NCBI GenBank assembly: GCA_905221605.1
Contig: CAJNDS010002482.1
Coordinates: forward strand, 80,001-144,000
DNA length: 64,000 nt
Reading direction: 5' to 3'
Origin: Symbiodinium natans
Lineage: Eukaryota > Sar > Dinophyceae > Suessiales > Symbiodiniaceae
Below, one piece after another: positions 23,541-33,900 of this stretch. The notes below the pieces were generated by a model. That model saw only the letters and a program-made list of their open reading frames with translations, was not told where the DNA came from and made no database searches. The stretch's first letter is position 1. Each line of letters opens with the position of its first letter. The position numbers and the translations under genes are program-made.

Positions 23541-24196
23541 TTCAGATCGTCCAAGCCACAGATCTTACCGAGGATCGTTTTCGACATTTGTCCGCTGTTC
23601 CTGGCACCAGCTGCTCGCACGCGATTAGGGTTGCGGGTGTTGCCGCTCCTTTTTTTCTGTTTGTCGTCCCGTTCCTTCCCGATAGGAAAACCCAAACCCA
23701 ATGCCCCACAACCCGATATGAGTTTTGGTTGGGTTTAGGGTGGGATTCGGGTAGGGACATGTCGCGGACAACACCCTTGCCCTTGACTGCGTGAGGCTCT
23801 GTCCACGGAGTGCGTGCCTTGCATCAAGTGATTCGGTTGTCACTGTGATCTTCTCCGATGAGAAAGACCAACCCAGCTCAAGAGATTCTGACTGCGCCTG
23901 CATCAGTCACTGCTCCAAGGGTTTCGGATACAGGATTTTCGGGTCTTCGGTGTGGGTTCAGGGTTTTTGGGGTCTACACGAGCAAAACAGAACCCGCAGA
24001 CAGCTCTGCGCTTGTTTTGTGACCCCGAAAGATAGCCCTTCAACCCGATTCACAAACTCAAGTTTATTCCGTGCAAAATGGATGGGTACGAACTTGTGAA
24101 GGTACTGCCGGTGTTGGGTATTCCAGCTCTATCATCTGCAGATACCTGTCGTCATGATCAGAGTGTGGACGCGAAGAGTTAGCCCTTCTGGTTGTG

Positions 24197-24225
24197 GCCC
24201 ACCTGGGACACAGTCCCAGGTGGGC
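24197..24225. repeat. Perfect hairpin, 13-bp arms, 3-base loop
   Basis: GCCCACCTGGGAC (24197-24209), loop ACA, then the exact inverted copy GTCCCAGGTGGGC (24213-24225). Confidence 0.9.
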
Positions 24226-24468
24226 ATGAATCGGCATGAGTATCTTAAAATACACACCAACTGACTATCCTAAAGTGCAAAACTTCTATACTATAACATG
24301 GTACAATAATACAACATAGCATAATATGACAAAACATAACACGCGATGATAGAATCTCACAAGCGGGTATACCTTGATATAGCTTGGTATCATGACACCT
24401 AAAACAACTTAGTGCAATAAAATGTATGGTTTTACGCTGGGTGAATATCAGGCAATACAGCTTAATAG

Positions 24469-24497
24469 TATTTTCAAAGGATACTCCTTTGAAAATA
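24469..24497. repeat. Perfect hairpin, 13-bp arms, 3-base loop
   Basis: TATTTTCAAAGGA (24469-24481), loop TAC, then the exact inverted copy TCCTTTGAAAATA (24485-24497). It has the same geometry as the hairpin at 24197 but an unrelated sequence. Confidence 0.9.
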
Positions 24498-24530
24498 TTT
24501 TGGCATATATCGCACAAAACCAATACGATA

Positions 24531-24640
24531 CAACACAAGACAATACAAGACAATACAAGACAATACAAGACAATACAAGACAATACAAGACAATGCAAGA
24601 CAATACAATACAACACAATACAACACAATACAATAGACTT
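24531..24640. repeat. Decamer array CAATACAAGA, then CAATA/CAACA pentamers
   Basis: Seven decamers (first CAACACAAGA, last CAATGCAAGA) at 24531-24600, followed by CAATA/CAACA pentamers to about 24635. Confidence 0.9.
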
Positions 24641-24830
24641 AACAGACTGTAACAACATGCAGTACAACAGAATACGAGATATTTTAAAGTAGCATAACAT
24701 AACAGACTAACAGAGAACAGAATATAATATGATGTGCTGTGATATCCGCCGACCCCAGCCGGAGAGCGAGGGCGGCGTTAGTGAAGACCCATAGTCTTGC
24801 CTTGAGTTGCAGTGTTTTGGCATTCTTTTA

Positions 24831-25480
24831 GGGGCTCCAGTGCATGCATAAACCCTCGCCGCTTTCACCGCCTCCACACCTTAAGGGCTCCAGTGGCCCC
24901 TCGACCCCCCTGGCACCCATGGCTCATTGCCCGCTCCCCGCCTGCCCCTTCCATGGCTCCCACCACCCACACCCCCCCCCCCCCTCCCATGCACCCTTCC
25001 CATGGCCCCATGGCCCCATGCCCCTACGCCCCCCCCTCCCATGCACCCTTCCCATGGCCCCATGGCCCCATGCCCCGAGACCCTATCAAATGATTTAAAG
25101 GGCCCCAGTGCATGCCCGCCCGCTCCGCTCTCCCCGCTCTCCCCGCTTGGCCCCCATGGACATGGCTTCTCAAAAGGCCCCAGTGCATGCCCGCCCCCTC
25201 CGCCCGCTCCGCTCCGCCCTTCCCGGAGCTCCGCTCCGCCTTCCCGGTCCGCCCACTCCCCCCTCACAGGGCTCCTGCTCCACCCCCACCCCCAACCCTC
25301 ACCCCACCACCCACACCGCCCCCCCCCTCCCATGCACCCTTCCCATGGCCCCACGGCCCCATGCCCCTAGACCCTATCAGATGATTTAAAGGGCCCCAGT
25401 GCATGCCCGCCCGCCGCTCGCTTCGCCCGCTCCGCCTGCCCCATCCCATGGCCCCATGCCCTCAACCCCCTGGCACCCAT
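24831..25480. repeat. Duplicated C-rich block with CCATGGCCC units
   Basis: The segment GACCCTATCAAATGATTTAA (25078) with following GGGCCCCAGTGCATGCCCGC recurs at 25369 with one visible change, an offset of about 291 bp. The GGCCCCAGTGCATGCCCGCC element also occurs near 25174 and, partly, at 24831. CCCTTCCCATGGCCCCATGG units precede each copy. The open frames through it are Pro/His-rich or Gly/Trp-rich on opposite strands, and I regard them as non-coding. Confidence 0.7.
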
Positions 25481-25489
25481 GGCTCATGG

Positions 25490-25595
25490 CATAGGGTTTA
25501 GGGTCTTAGGGTTGAAGTTTAGGGCGTCGGGTTTACGGGAGCGTTTAGCCACACAAGCGTTGAAAGAACTCATCCCTAAAACCCTAAACCCTAGC
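25490..25595. repeat. Short telomere-like tracts in opposite orientations
   Basis: TTTAGGGTCTTAGGG at about 25497 and CCCTAAAACCCTAAACCCT at about 25573 face each other across about 60 bp. Confidence 0.7.
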
Positions 25596-25630
25596 AGTTG
25601 TGCAGCTATGCTTCCATGAAGAATAGAAAA

Positions 25631-25792
25631 GGGGTCGGCGGCACTGGCGGTAGCCATTAAATCGGGCAGCGCGAGGTCCCCAAGGACCGAGCATTGGCGG
25701 ACCTTTTAGCCCGGGTCGTCCCGGGAATAGCCTTGCTGGCCTTCGGCCTTCTGCGAAGCAGAATTGGGCCGGACGCCAGTGCCGCCGACCCC
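25631..25792. mobile_element. MITE-like element with 19-bp terminal inverted repeats
   Basis: GGGGTCGGCGGCACTGGCG at 25631-25649 is exactly inverted at 25774-25792, bounding a 162-bp G+C-rich unit. The interior holds further palindromes: CCCGGG twice around GTCGT-type sequence and CTGCGAAGCAG. I see no clear target-site duplication at the edges (AGAAAA left, CGCGTG right). No coding capacity. Confidence 0.5.
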
Positions 25793-25854
25793 CGCGTGCC
25801 GCCGGTGAACGGTTTTTTTTTCGTGGTTTTTTGCGTCGCCACGGAGGCCCCCAG

Positions 25855-25975
25855 AGGGCGCGCATCATGAGCATCAGCGGGTCCAGCCCGGGACCCCCAG
25901 GCGCGCATCAGGAGCATCAGGCGGCTCCCGGGGCGGGACCCCGGGGGCGCATCAGGAGCATGACGCCCCCCAAAG
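25855..25975. repeat. GC-rich GCGCATCAGGAGCATCA repeat
   Basis: Three copies of GCGCATCA(T/G)GAGCATCA-type sequence at about 25859, 25902 and 25947, spaced 43-45 bp, alternating with GGGACCCC-type palindromes. Confidence 0.65.
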
Positions 25976-26037
25976 GGCGGGCATAAGCGACGTGTCTAAG
26001 GTCGGGGCTAGGAAAAAGGGAGCTTCGGGGCCTTGTA

Positions 26038-26240
26038 AAGTGCTTAGAAACTTTAAGGGAGTCTAGGAGCCTCAAGCGCTTAGAGATTTGAAGGGAGTTT
26101 AGGGGCCTGAAAATGCTTAGAAACATTAAGGGAGTTCAGGAGCCTCAAACGCTTAGAGATTTTAAGGGAGTTTAGGGGCCTCAACATGCTTAGAATAGAA
26201 GCTTCAAGGGAGTTTAGAAGCCTCCAACGCTTAGAGAAAC
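26038..26240. repeat. Tandem repeat of about 34-38 bp
   Basis: About six units of the form GCTTAGA(A/G)A...TTTAAGGGAGT...TAGG(A/G)GCCTCAA between 26038 and 26240. The minus-strand frame reads a Leu/Ser/Lys heptad-like pattern (NSLKISKRLRLLNSL), which follows from the repeat and is not evidence of a gene. Confidence 0.75.
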
Positions 26241-26362
26241 CCCAACCCTGTGACGGATCTGCTCGCCCCGCGCTTCTGCCTGCGCTGCCCGCCCATGGGC
26301 GCAGCCCCTTAAAATAATATATACAATAATGCGAAAAATCAACATACTTCAGTAATGTATAC

Positions 26363-26393
<31 letters not shown>

Positions 26394-26914
26394 ATCATGA
26401 CATTCAGTAAATGTGCTAAAACATACCAGCAGAATATAACATAATATGATACAACAAACTGTTGCAGTGAAGTATGATAGAAGAGGATAGTATAACAAAA
26501 CAGAAAACAAAGTAGTATAATGTGTACTGTAGAGAAATAGAATATTATATACATATGCATATTTGTTTATTTATTCAGTTATTTATTGGTTTGCTTTTCA
26601 TGTGACGTAAATTGCTTTATATACTTGGTCTTGTAAAGCCTACAATCTTATAAGAGTACAGATAATACTTAATACATGTAACAAATCATCGATGACAGGT
26701 AATCCGTAACAGATACTAGATGGTAGATAATAAGAAATATCTACTAGATAACATAAGGCAAATGACGGAACAAGGGATAAACATGATTATTGTATGGACA
26801 CAATACGTGCTTCAATTCAGCATGCACCCTTCATGAAGCCCACGCCGCCTCTGTAAGAAAGGGTAGAGCCAACTCGATCAGAAAGCGCGGAAACCAACCT
26901 CCAAGAGGCTGCCG

Positions 26915-27240
26915 CTGTGTTTAGGGTTTAGAGTATAAGGTTCTCTCCAGAACCCTGCACCCAAAACCCTAAACCCCTGAATCCGTGAAGCCCTAGACCC
27001 TCAACCCTACTGAACCCCAAAGCCAGCAGATGTTGAAAGAGCTCGGTGCTTCGAATAAGGCAGGCCTAACGACTTCCAGGTCGCTGCATCCTGTAGGACC
27101 TCCGAAAATTAGTGTTTAGGACTTTAAGGTTTAGGAGTTTAGGGTTCGGGAGTGTCGGGTTCAGGACCTTTCGGGTGGTTTAGGAGTTTCCGTTCGAATT
27201 TAGGATTTAGGAGTTTTTGATTTGGGGCTTCGGGCACCAC
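26915..27240. repeat. Degenerate telomere-like tracts
   Basis: TTTAGGGTTTAGAG near 26920 is followed by CCCTAAACCCCTGAA near 26965; degenerate TTTAGGAGTTTAGGG units occupy 27110-27215. The orientation changes within 100 bp. Confidence 0.65.
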
Positions 27241-27663
27241 ATGGCACCAAGCTGACATCCGGGACTCAACATGATGCCAAGGCATAGGTACGTAGTGACG
27301 GTGGTAGTTGCAGTGGTACGGGTGTACTGGTCCGGGTACTGGCACTGGTACCTCAGTCGATATCAAATATGGATAACACTGAAAAGACTACGGATATGTA
27401 AAACGATCGCGACAGCAACAGTGACAGCTAGCTAAGGTCTGCGAGAGGATACAACAAGTGCAGTTACAGGCAGTGATATGGCCCATAGCGCCGGTGACGA
27501 AGAATAACCATCAGGAACAAGCAGCACTTGACGACAGGCTACGATCCGGATGTAGCACTCGTCTAGAAAAAAGGCTGACGTCACCATCTAGACCCTAATC
27601 CCTAAACCCTTTTTGCTCCAGGGCTTGCTCACGTGCCCCAAACCCCAAACCCTAAACGTTGTC

Positions 27664-30600
27664 CTAGTGTCTTGGCCAGGCCTGGGCGGTGAAGTGGACG
27701 AAGAAGTACCCGCAGGCGAGCACCAAGACCAGCAAGAGGAGGTAGGCCACCCTTTTAGGGTTTTGGGTTGAGGTTGGGCCCAGGGATGGGGTACAGGGCT
27801 TAGGAGCTTCAAGATTCGGCACAGTGGCACGTGAGCCGTCTCTGTCGGTGTCTCTACGTTGAGAAGCAGCGCCACACCGCTGAAGAGCAGAAACCGGATC
27901 CAGCATAGCGTCACCTGCAGCGAGCACTCGTCAAACCCTTGAATGCCCCACACCCGGATGGCGTGGCGATGGCCTCCAAGACGTCCAGCACCTCAGCCTG
28001 GTTGTTTGCATAGGGCCGAACCCACGCTGCCAGCATCCCCTGCGTACTGCAGACCAGACGCACAGAGAAGGGGCTGCAGTAGGCTCGGGGGCAAATGGAT
28101 GGGGCAACAGATCAGCACAGGGAACAGCAGCTGCGCCTTCTAAGTCGCATAGGTCTTCCTAATGCACAGCAGGAGGGTTCGCAGGGCAAGGTTTCGGTGC
28201 GGGGCATGCAGTGGACCGCCGACCATCAATGCGCGCAAGCAGTCAGAGCCGCCACTACATCTGTGCCCTGTGTCACTGCTTCCTTTTGTGTGGCAACCGC
28301 CTCTCAGCCCATTCCTCCCTGTGCATGCCCCGCTTATAGGGCCGATCCCACATGCAAGCAACTCACTGCACCCTCGCATGTTCTTGTTCCCCGCTGTCGA
28401 ATCGGCTACAAGTAGCCTCGTGGCTGCTTCAAGGGCTGAGATGGGTTGAGCAGGGAACTGCACAGCTCTGCCTGAAATCCCGAGAGGACGGGGAAGAGCG
28501 CGAGCTTGGCCTTGAGATCCGGCACGACGGAAGTGTAGGCGACGAGCATCATCAGCGCCAAGTCCTCGGCTGCACATCTTTGGGTCTGTGGCCCAAACAC
28601 GGAGTTCAGGTACTCTGCGCGGTGCTGCGCAGACCATACTCACAAGCGCAGCCTACGCTGACTATGCTATACTCGACAAGCCCTGCTTGTTTCACAGCAA
28701 ACCGCAAACACAACCACTCGTGGGGGTTTCGACCTGAGGCCACGTCGAAGCGCTTAACGAGGAGATCCCACCACCAAAACTGTCGCTCCAGGCCCTGGAA
28801 GAAATAGCCGAAGCGCCTGCGAATCTCAAGGATTCAAGAGTCTCGCATTACATGGCCCCTGTCTCTCGCCCAGGCCTGAAGTTGTCAGGAGCCTGCCTAT
28901 CTGGGAGCCGAAACAAGATGGTGGCCAGCGCGATCGGTATGCCCAGGCACCAAACAACGAGCCCGGCGATGGCGAAGCGCGCAGAAACCATGTGCTCGTC
29001 GGACCAGCAAATGACGGAAGGGTTGGGCAGCAGGCGGCTCACCAGCACATCGTCCTCCTGAACCGACACGCACCAGATCATCTGCAGGAAACTGGACAGG
29101 AGCCCAGGCCATAGAGAGACCAGGCTTACCCAGATGACAGGCACGCTCTGGTATGCGAGCTCGACGAAGCGAGGTGCCGCCGAGAAGAGGCCGAAATTTA
29201 GAGAGTCCATCAAGCTTGCTCGGTTCTCCAAAGATGTAAAGCTGATGGTACTCTTTTCCCCGGGTGTCTTTTCGGGCCTCGGGAAGCAAAACGCACGAAG
29301 CTCAGGAGGCCATGCAGCTCGGGAAGTGCTTTGGAATACAAGGAAGATCAGTTCTTGGGTCCGCACACTGCGTCTGTGGGCAAAGCGACGGTCACGACGT
29401 CACAATGCGCGTGCTCAGAGCCTAGTTTAGGGTTTAGGGATGTTTAGGGTTTAGGACGGTTTAGGGGAGCTCACCCTCTTCAGGCTCGGGGCCTTCCTCC
29501 GGTACGGGAAGTACGAGCGCGGTCTCCTTGCTGAAGGCGAATGCAGCATCCAAGACCGTGTCCAGCATCGTCGTAAAATCCGGAGACTGGGCGGCGAAGT
29601 CCGTGGTCAGGAAATGTCGGAGATCCGCCTGCGCAAGGATTGCAGCACAGGGCGTCACAGCTCAAACAGGGCTGCAGCATGTCAAATTCAGCCGTGGTGC
29701 CTGCGTCAGCTCTTGGTAAACCTCTTGTGCCTCGGCCTGCGGGTGCAGCTGGGCAGCACGAGCGGCACAGGCACTGAGCAGAAGCTCTCGCGACCCGGCT
29801 GCAGCCGTGCGCAAGAAGCCGTCCGGGTTCTCCGCTGCTTGCTGCAACTGAGCCGTGGTGAGATTCCCCAAGGTGCCCAAGCGCTCCAAGTCCGCCCAGG
29901 AGAAGGCGTCAGGAGAAGATGTGATCGGGGCTTCGGTCATGGGAGCGACGGGTTTTCCCCAAATCTCTTTGAGCATCGGATCTATGACCTTCTTCAATTG
30001 GTTCATGCTACGTCCGGACTCGTTGAAGGAGAAGCCGAAACGCTGCCCCAAAGGCACCACCACATGCGCCACCACGAAGGAGAGCAGAAGAACGCCGATC
30101 ATGACTAAGACAGGTAAGGTGAGGTGGTAGACTCCAAAGGCGACGCGCGGGGCGGCGCTGTCAGGAGCAAGCTCCTGACGGAGTCCGAAACAGCTACGTC
30201 CTACACATTCAGACAACCCCCTCAGTTCTATACAGCACAGCAAACATGATGAAACAGAAGCTGAGATGTTAAGATTGCTTTATCGAGGAGAATGTTGGTT
30301 CCGGAATCCCGTGCACTTACTCGGTCTGGGGATCCTGCAGTACTAGCTCAATCCAGAGGGTGACAAAATTCGAGCTTCTACTTGAATACTTCCGCTGGCA
30401 TGTACGATAGCCTTGCGGCACTGTCAGCTTCCACGTGCTGTTTCGATTTGTGTCAACATGTGTCAACTAGTTTCAGTATGGGGGCCCACTGTTGCATGGC
30501 CTGGGCCAAGCACTGTGTGGCCGAGTTGACAGATGTCAAAACCGGCGTCAGCGTGAGGGTCTCGAAGAGGCCCCGCATCACTGCACTGACCTGTGGGGCG

Positions 30601-30939
30601 GGTTTTCAGGGGTCAAATCTTGGGTTCGAAGGACCCTCCTTCAACCGCTACCTGCGAAGGCCATGGGAAGAGTGGATATTCTTCATCGTCTCCCCCGATC
30701 TCCGCGTTCTCAAGCGGAATCTGAGTGAGGTCGAAAGCCGTCAGGACAGAGCAGGCAGCCAGCCACTGGACGGCGATGCGGATCATCACTGTGTGGAGCT
30801 TGCTGCTTGCTCTGACTGCCGCCATTGCGGCCATGGCCGCGACCACGAAGTTGATCATGGCCTGCCATCCCGCTACCCGCTACTACCCGCTCCCTCCCTT
30901 CCCGTGGTCTGATGCTCCTGAAAAAAAAGCTTCTAGGAT
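27664..30939 (-). CDS. Receptor gene: multi-pass transmembrane C-terminus
   Basis: A chain of exons with hydrophobic spans: MINFVVAAMAAMAAV and IAVQWLAACSVLTAFDL (30650-30870); VSAVMRGLFETLTLTPVL (about 30600-30480); YHLTLPVLVMIGVLLLSFVV (about 30120); VIWVSLVSLWPGLLSSFLQ and FAIAGLVVWCLGIPIALATI (28900-29200); FGYFFQGLERQFWWWDLL (28740-28800), the aromatic motif typical of this alveolate membrane family; LALMMLVAYTSVV (about 28540); QGMLAAWVRPYANNQAEVLD (about 27990-28050); and the last span VAYLLLLVLVLACGYFFVHF just before the stop. The intron after GPEPEEG (donor about 29468) begins with telomere-like CCCTAAA units. The final intron (about 27745-27905) also contains such units. Confidence 0.65.
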
Positions 30940-33900
30940 TGAAGGGCTTGGCAAACACCCCTGAAAAGTGGCAACGGTTCATCACCCGCGACCTTCGTGC
31001 CAACATCGATGATGACTGAGGCTACCAGTGGCAAAACAGCACCCGCAGCACACGGTTCGCATGGCTGCTGGAAAGCACCCCGGGCCCAACCAGCTGGGCA
31101 TTCTCCACAAAAGAACCCCGTGGAGCCTTCGTCGCAAGCATTCTCATACTTGCCGAAGCATTCCACTGTGTCGTCTTGCGTGCATCGTTGCCCTCCGAGG
31201 CAAGCGCTGAGGCCAGTGGCTGTGACGGCCGTGCACTTCACGGCGATTGTCACTCCTGTCTGGAAGAAGCCCGGCCGAGCGACAGGAAGCTTGTGGTTCC
31301 CCGCCTGAGTGATGCCCGCCTGAGTGTGAAAACCACCCAAGCATTGCAAATGAGGAAGGAAGGCACAACTGCCACACCTGGAGAGGGATCCTTCATCCAG
31401 AACTGCATAAAATCCTGGCGTGCAGAAGCAGTCTGTTAAGTTGGTGGATGCGTTGGCACTCTGGGCGTTTGTGGGGCACTGTAAGGGGCACGATGGATCG
31501 TTGGCCAGCGTGGGCTTGTACCGTCCGGGCTGGCAAGGTGCACAGATGCCCTGAGCTTCAAGGTCATAGTATCCTGGCAAGCACAAGCAGTCCGCCTGCA
31601 TGATCGAGCCAACGCGTGAGGTGGCGTCGTCCTGGCATCGCCGCTCTTCACCCTGGCCAGGACAGAAGAAGCCTTCTCTGCAGTCTCGGCAGGTCTGGCC
31701 CTCTGCTGCCAGACCTGACCGGCACTGACAGTCGAGGGGAGACATGGCGCCCTCCATCGAGGTCTTATTGGTAGAGCACCGGCTGCAAGGGATGTCGCCT
31801 ACCACTGCTTTGTATTCGCCCGGAGGGCACGGTTTGCACTGCGCGATCTCTTCGTCAAAACCATAGCCCTGTCGGCATCTGCAATGCTCTGTGCTTCCAG
31901 TGCCATTGCTGAAGGTGCCAGTACCACACGGCGAGCACGGGAAGTCTCCAACGCTGGCCTTGAAAAATCCAACTGGACATGGGGCGCAAAGCCCGTCTTC
32001 CAAGAAGCTGCCAGCCGTGCAAACGCACTGGGACTCGTCGGCTGAAGTGTCGCTGTCCGTGGTCCGAGACGGTGCACACGGCTGCCGTTTCTGCAGGCCC
32101 CCTGCGCAGAAGAAGCCCACGCCGCAGGCTTCGCAAACTGCAGGATTGTCGAGCTGCGTGGTGAAGAAGCCCGGCATGCAAGTGCATGATGAAAGGCTGG
32201 TAGCCCCGTCCTCCACAAGCACGGCCGTGCAGCAAGACAAGGATTACTTTCAAGCTGGCTTGATTCATAGCAAGGGAAATCCAACCGAAGGAAAGCACAC
32301 AAGGAAGAGAAGCCTCAAGCAGCTACGAACCAGCAGACGACCCACCTGCAACGTCGAAGACCCAGCGGGGCACGCCAGGCAGATGGCGCTCTCTGCATCC
32401 CAGTAGCGCCCTCGAAGGCAGAGACAGTCCGAGAGTTGGCCTCGGTCTCATAAGGGCACAGACAGCCGTTGGTCTGTTGCTCTTCGGAACAGGACAGCGT
32501 GCGCACTCTCTGCTGGGTGGCGGACTTGAGCCCTCTGCCGAAGTGCTCGCCGACGGACAGCTCTGCACTTCCGAACCTCCGAGGCAGAAGAAGTTCGCCG
32601 GACAAGGCAGGCAGGAGGAGCCCGGCCCTTCGCTGTACTCGCCGGGTGGGCAGATGACGTCCAAGGTCAGGGCGACCACAAGAAAGTCCTCTGCCGAAGC
32701 GCAAGGGGCCGTCGCAGCAGGGCACCAGCAAAGCTCCAAAGCTTCCGGTTTGAGGCCCTCCGTTGGATCCAGGAAGCCCACGTGCAAGGTGTGCCAACCG
32801 TAGGACTCGTTGAAGGAGACGCTGACCGAGCGCTGAGAGTAGGTGGAAGAGGCCTGAGGCTCTCCGCTGCAGCGGCTCTTCATCACGACGCTGTCGTTCA
32901 CGGAGATGCCGACTCCTCGCCACCCTGAAATCGTACAGTCTCTGCCTAGGTAGCATTGAGCGGACTGCTGCAGCTGCGGCCCCTCCAGGACAAAGTAACC
33001 CACTGTCACACCGAAGTTGTCGGGATGACTGCAGTTGGTGTCACACCAGCACAGGCGGTGATGCCCTGGTTCCACGAAGAGCGGGATTGCATGTCCTCCG
33101 AACATCCAGATCTCCTCCTCCGCTTCATCAGAGAGCAACGTGGGGAGTCCTGCCACGACTTCCGGGTCGGAGCAGGTGCGTTTCACGGTGCCAAATCCCG
33201 AGGCATTCCAGCGGAAGGAACAGTTGCGGCCCTGCTGGCAGTTGACCAGCAAGGGCGAGCTGGTCTGACTGACCACAAACCGCCAGGTTTGCTGCAAGTA
33301 GGATGCATTGAAGCCACCGAAGGACAGCAAGCCACGAGAAGCGTCGTCCCAAACAATGCCATGACCAGTACGGCCGGTTGGGCCTAAGACTTCGGTTTGC
33401 AAGCCCTCTTGCTTCCAGGAGTTTGTCAAGAGGCTGTAGTTGTAGAGAGACGAATCGTAGCTGAGTTCGTTGGTCACATTGGTGATACCGCCCATGACTA
33501 GCATGCTCATTGAAACCGGGTCCCACGCAGCGGCATGGCCTGCGCGAGCCGTGGGCCAATATCCAGCAGCTGACAAGTCGGTCCAGGTGCCTGCTGAAGC
33601 ATCGTAGCTGCACAGGTCATCCAGATATTCCTGCCCACTCCACCCGCCAAAAACGAGCATGGAGCGGGTTGTGGGCACCCAGACGGCAGTGTGCCGGCTG
33701 CGCGCTCCGGCCCCTGTCGCCCCGGGCTCGCTCCACTGGCCGTCGGCGAGGCTGTAGCGCTGGAGGTCCTCCAACACTTGGCTGCTGCTCTCTCCTCCAA
33801 AAACAAGCACCGAACCCTCCATGGGGTCCAGGATCGCGGTGTGGTAGGCGCGCGCCGATGGCTTCGCCATGGCAGGCAATTGCCTCCAAGTGCTGTCGTT

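Larger units (their letters stand above)
19241..27663. other. Repeat-dominated gene desert
   Basis: Apart from the repeats listed separately, I see no exon with a recognisable domain between the 18.75 kb exon and the stop of the large receptor gene. The open frame near 22800-22894 (minus) and those at 23.5-24.1 kb do not continue through plausible splice sites. Confidence 0.5.

Noticed and set aside
24881-25389. Gly/Trp-rich and Pro/His-rich frames of 90-157 residues
   Set aside because: They follow from CCATGGCCC repeats; both strands are open over the same bases and no family matches.
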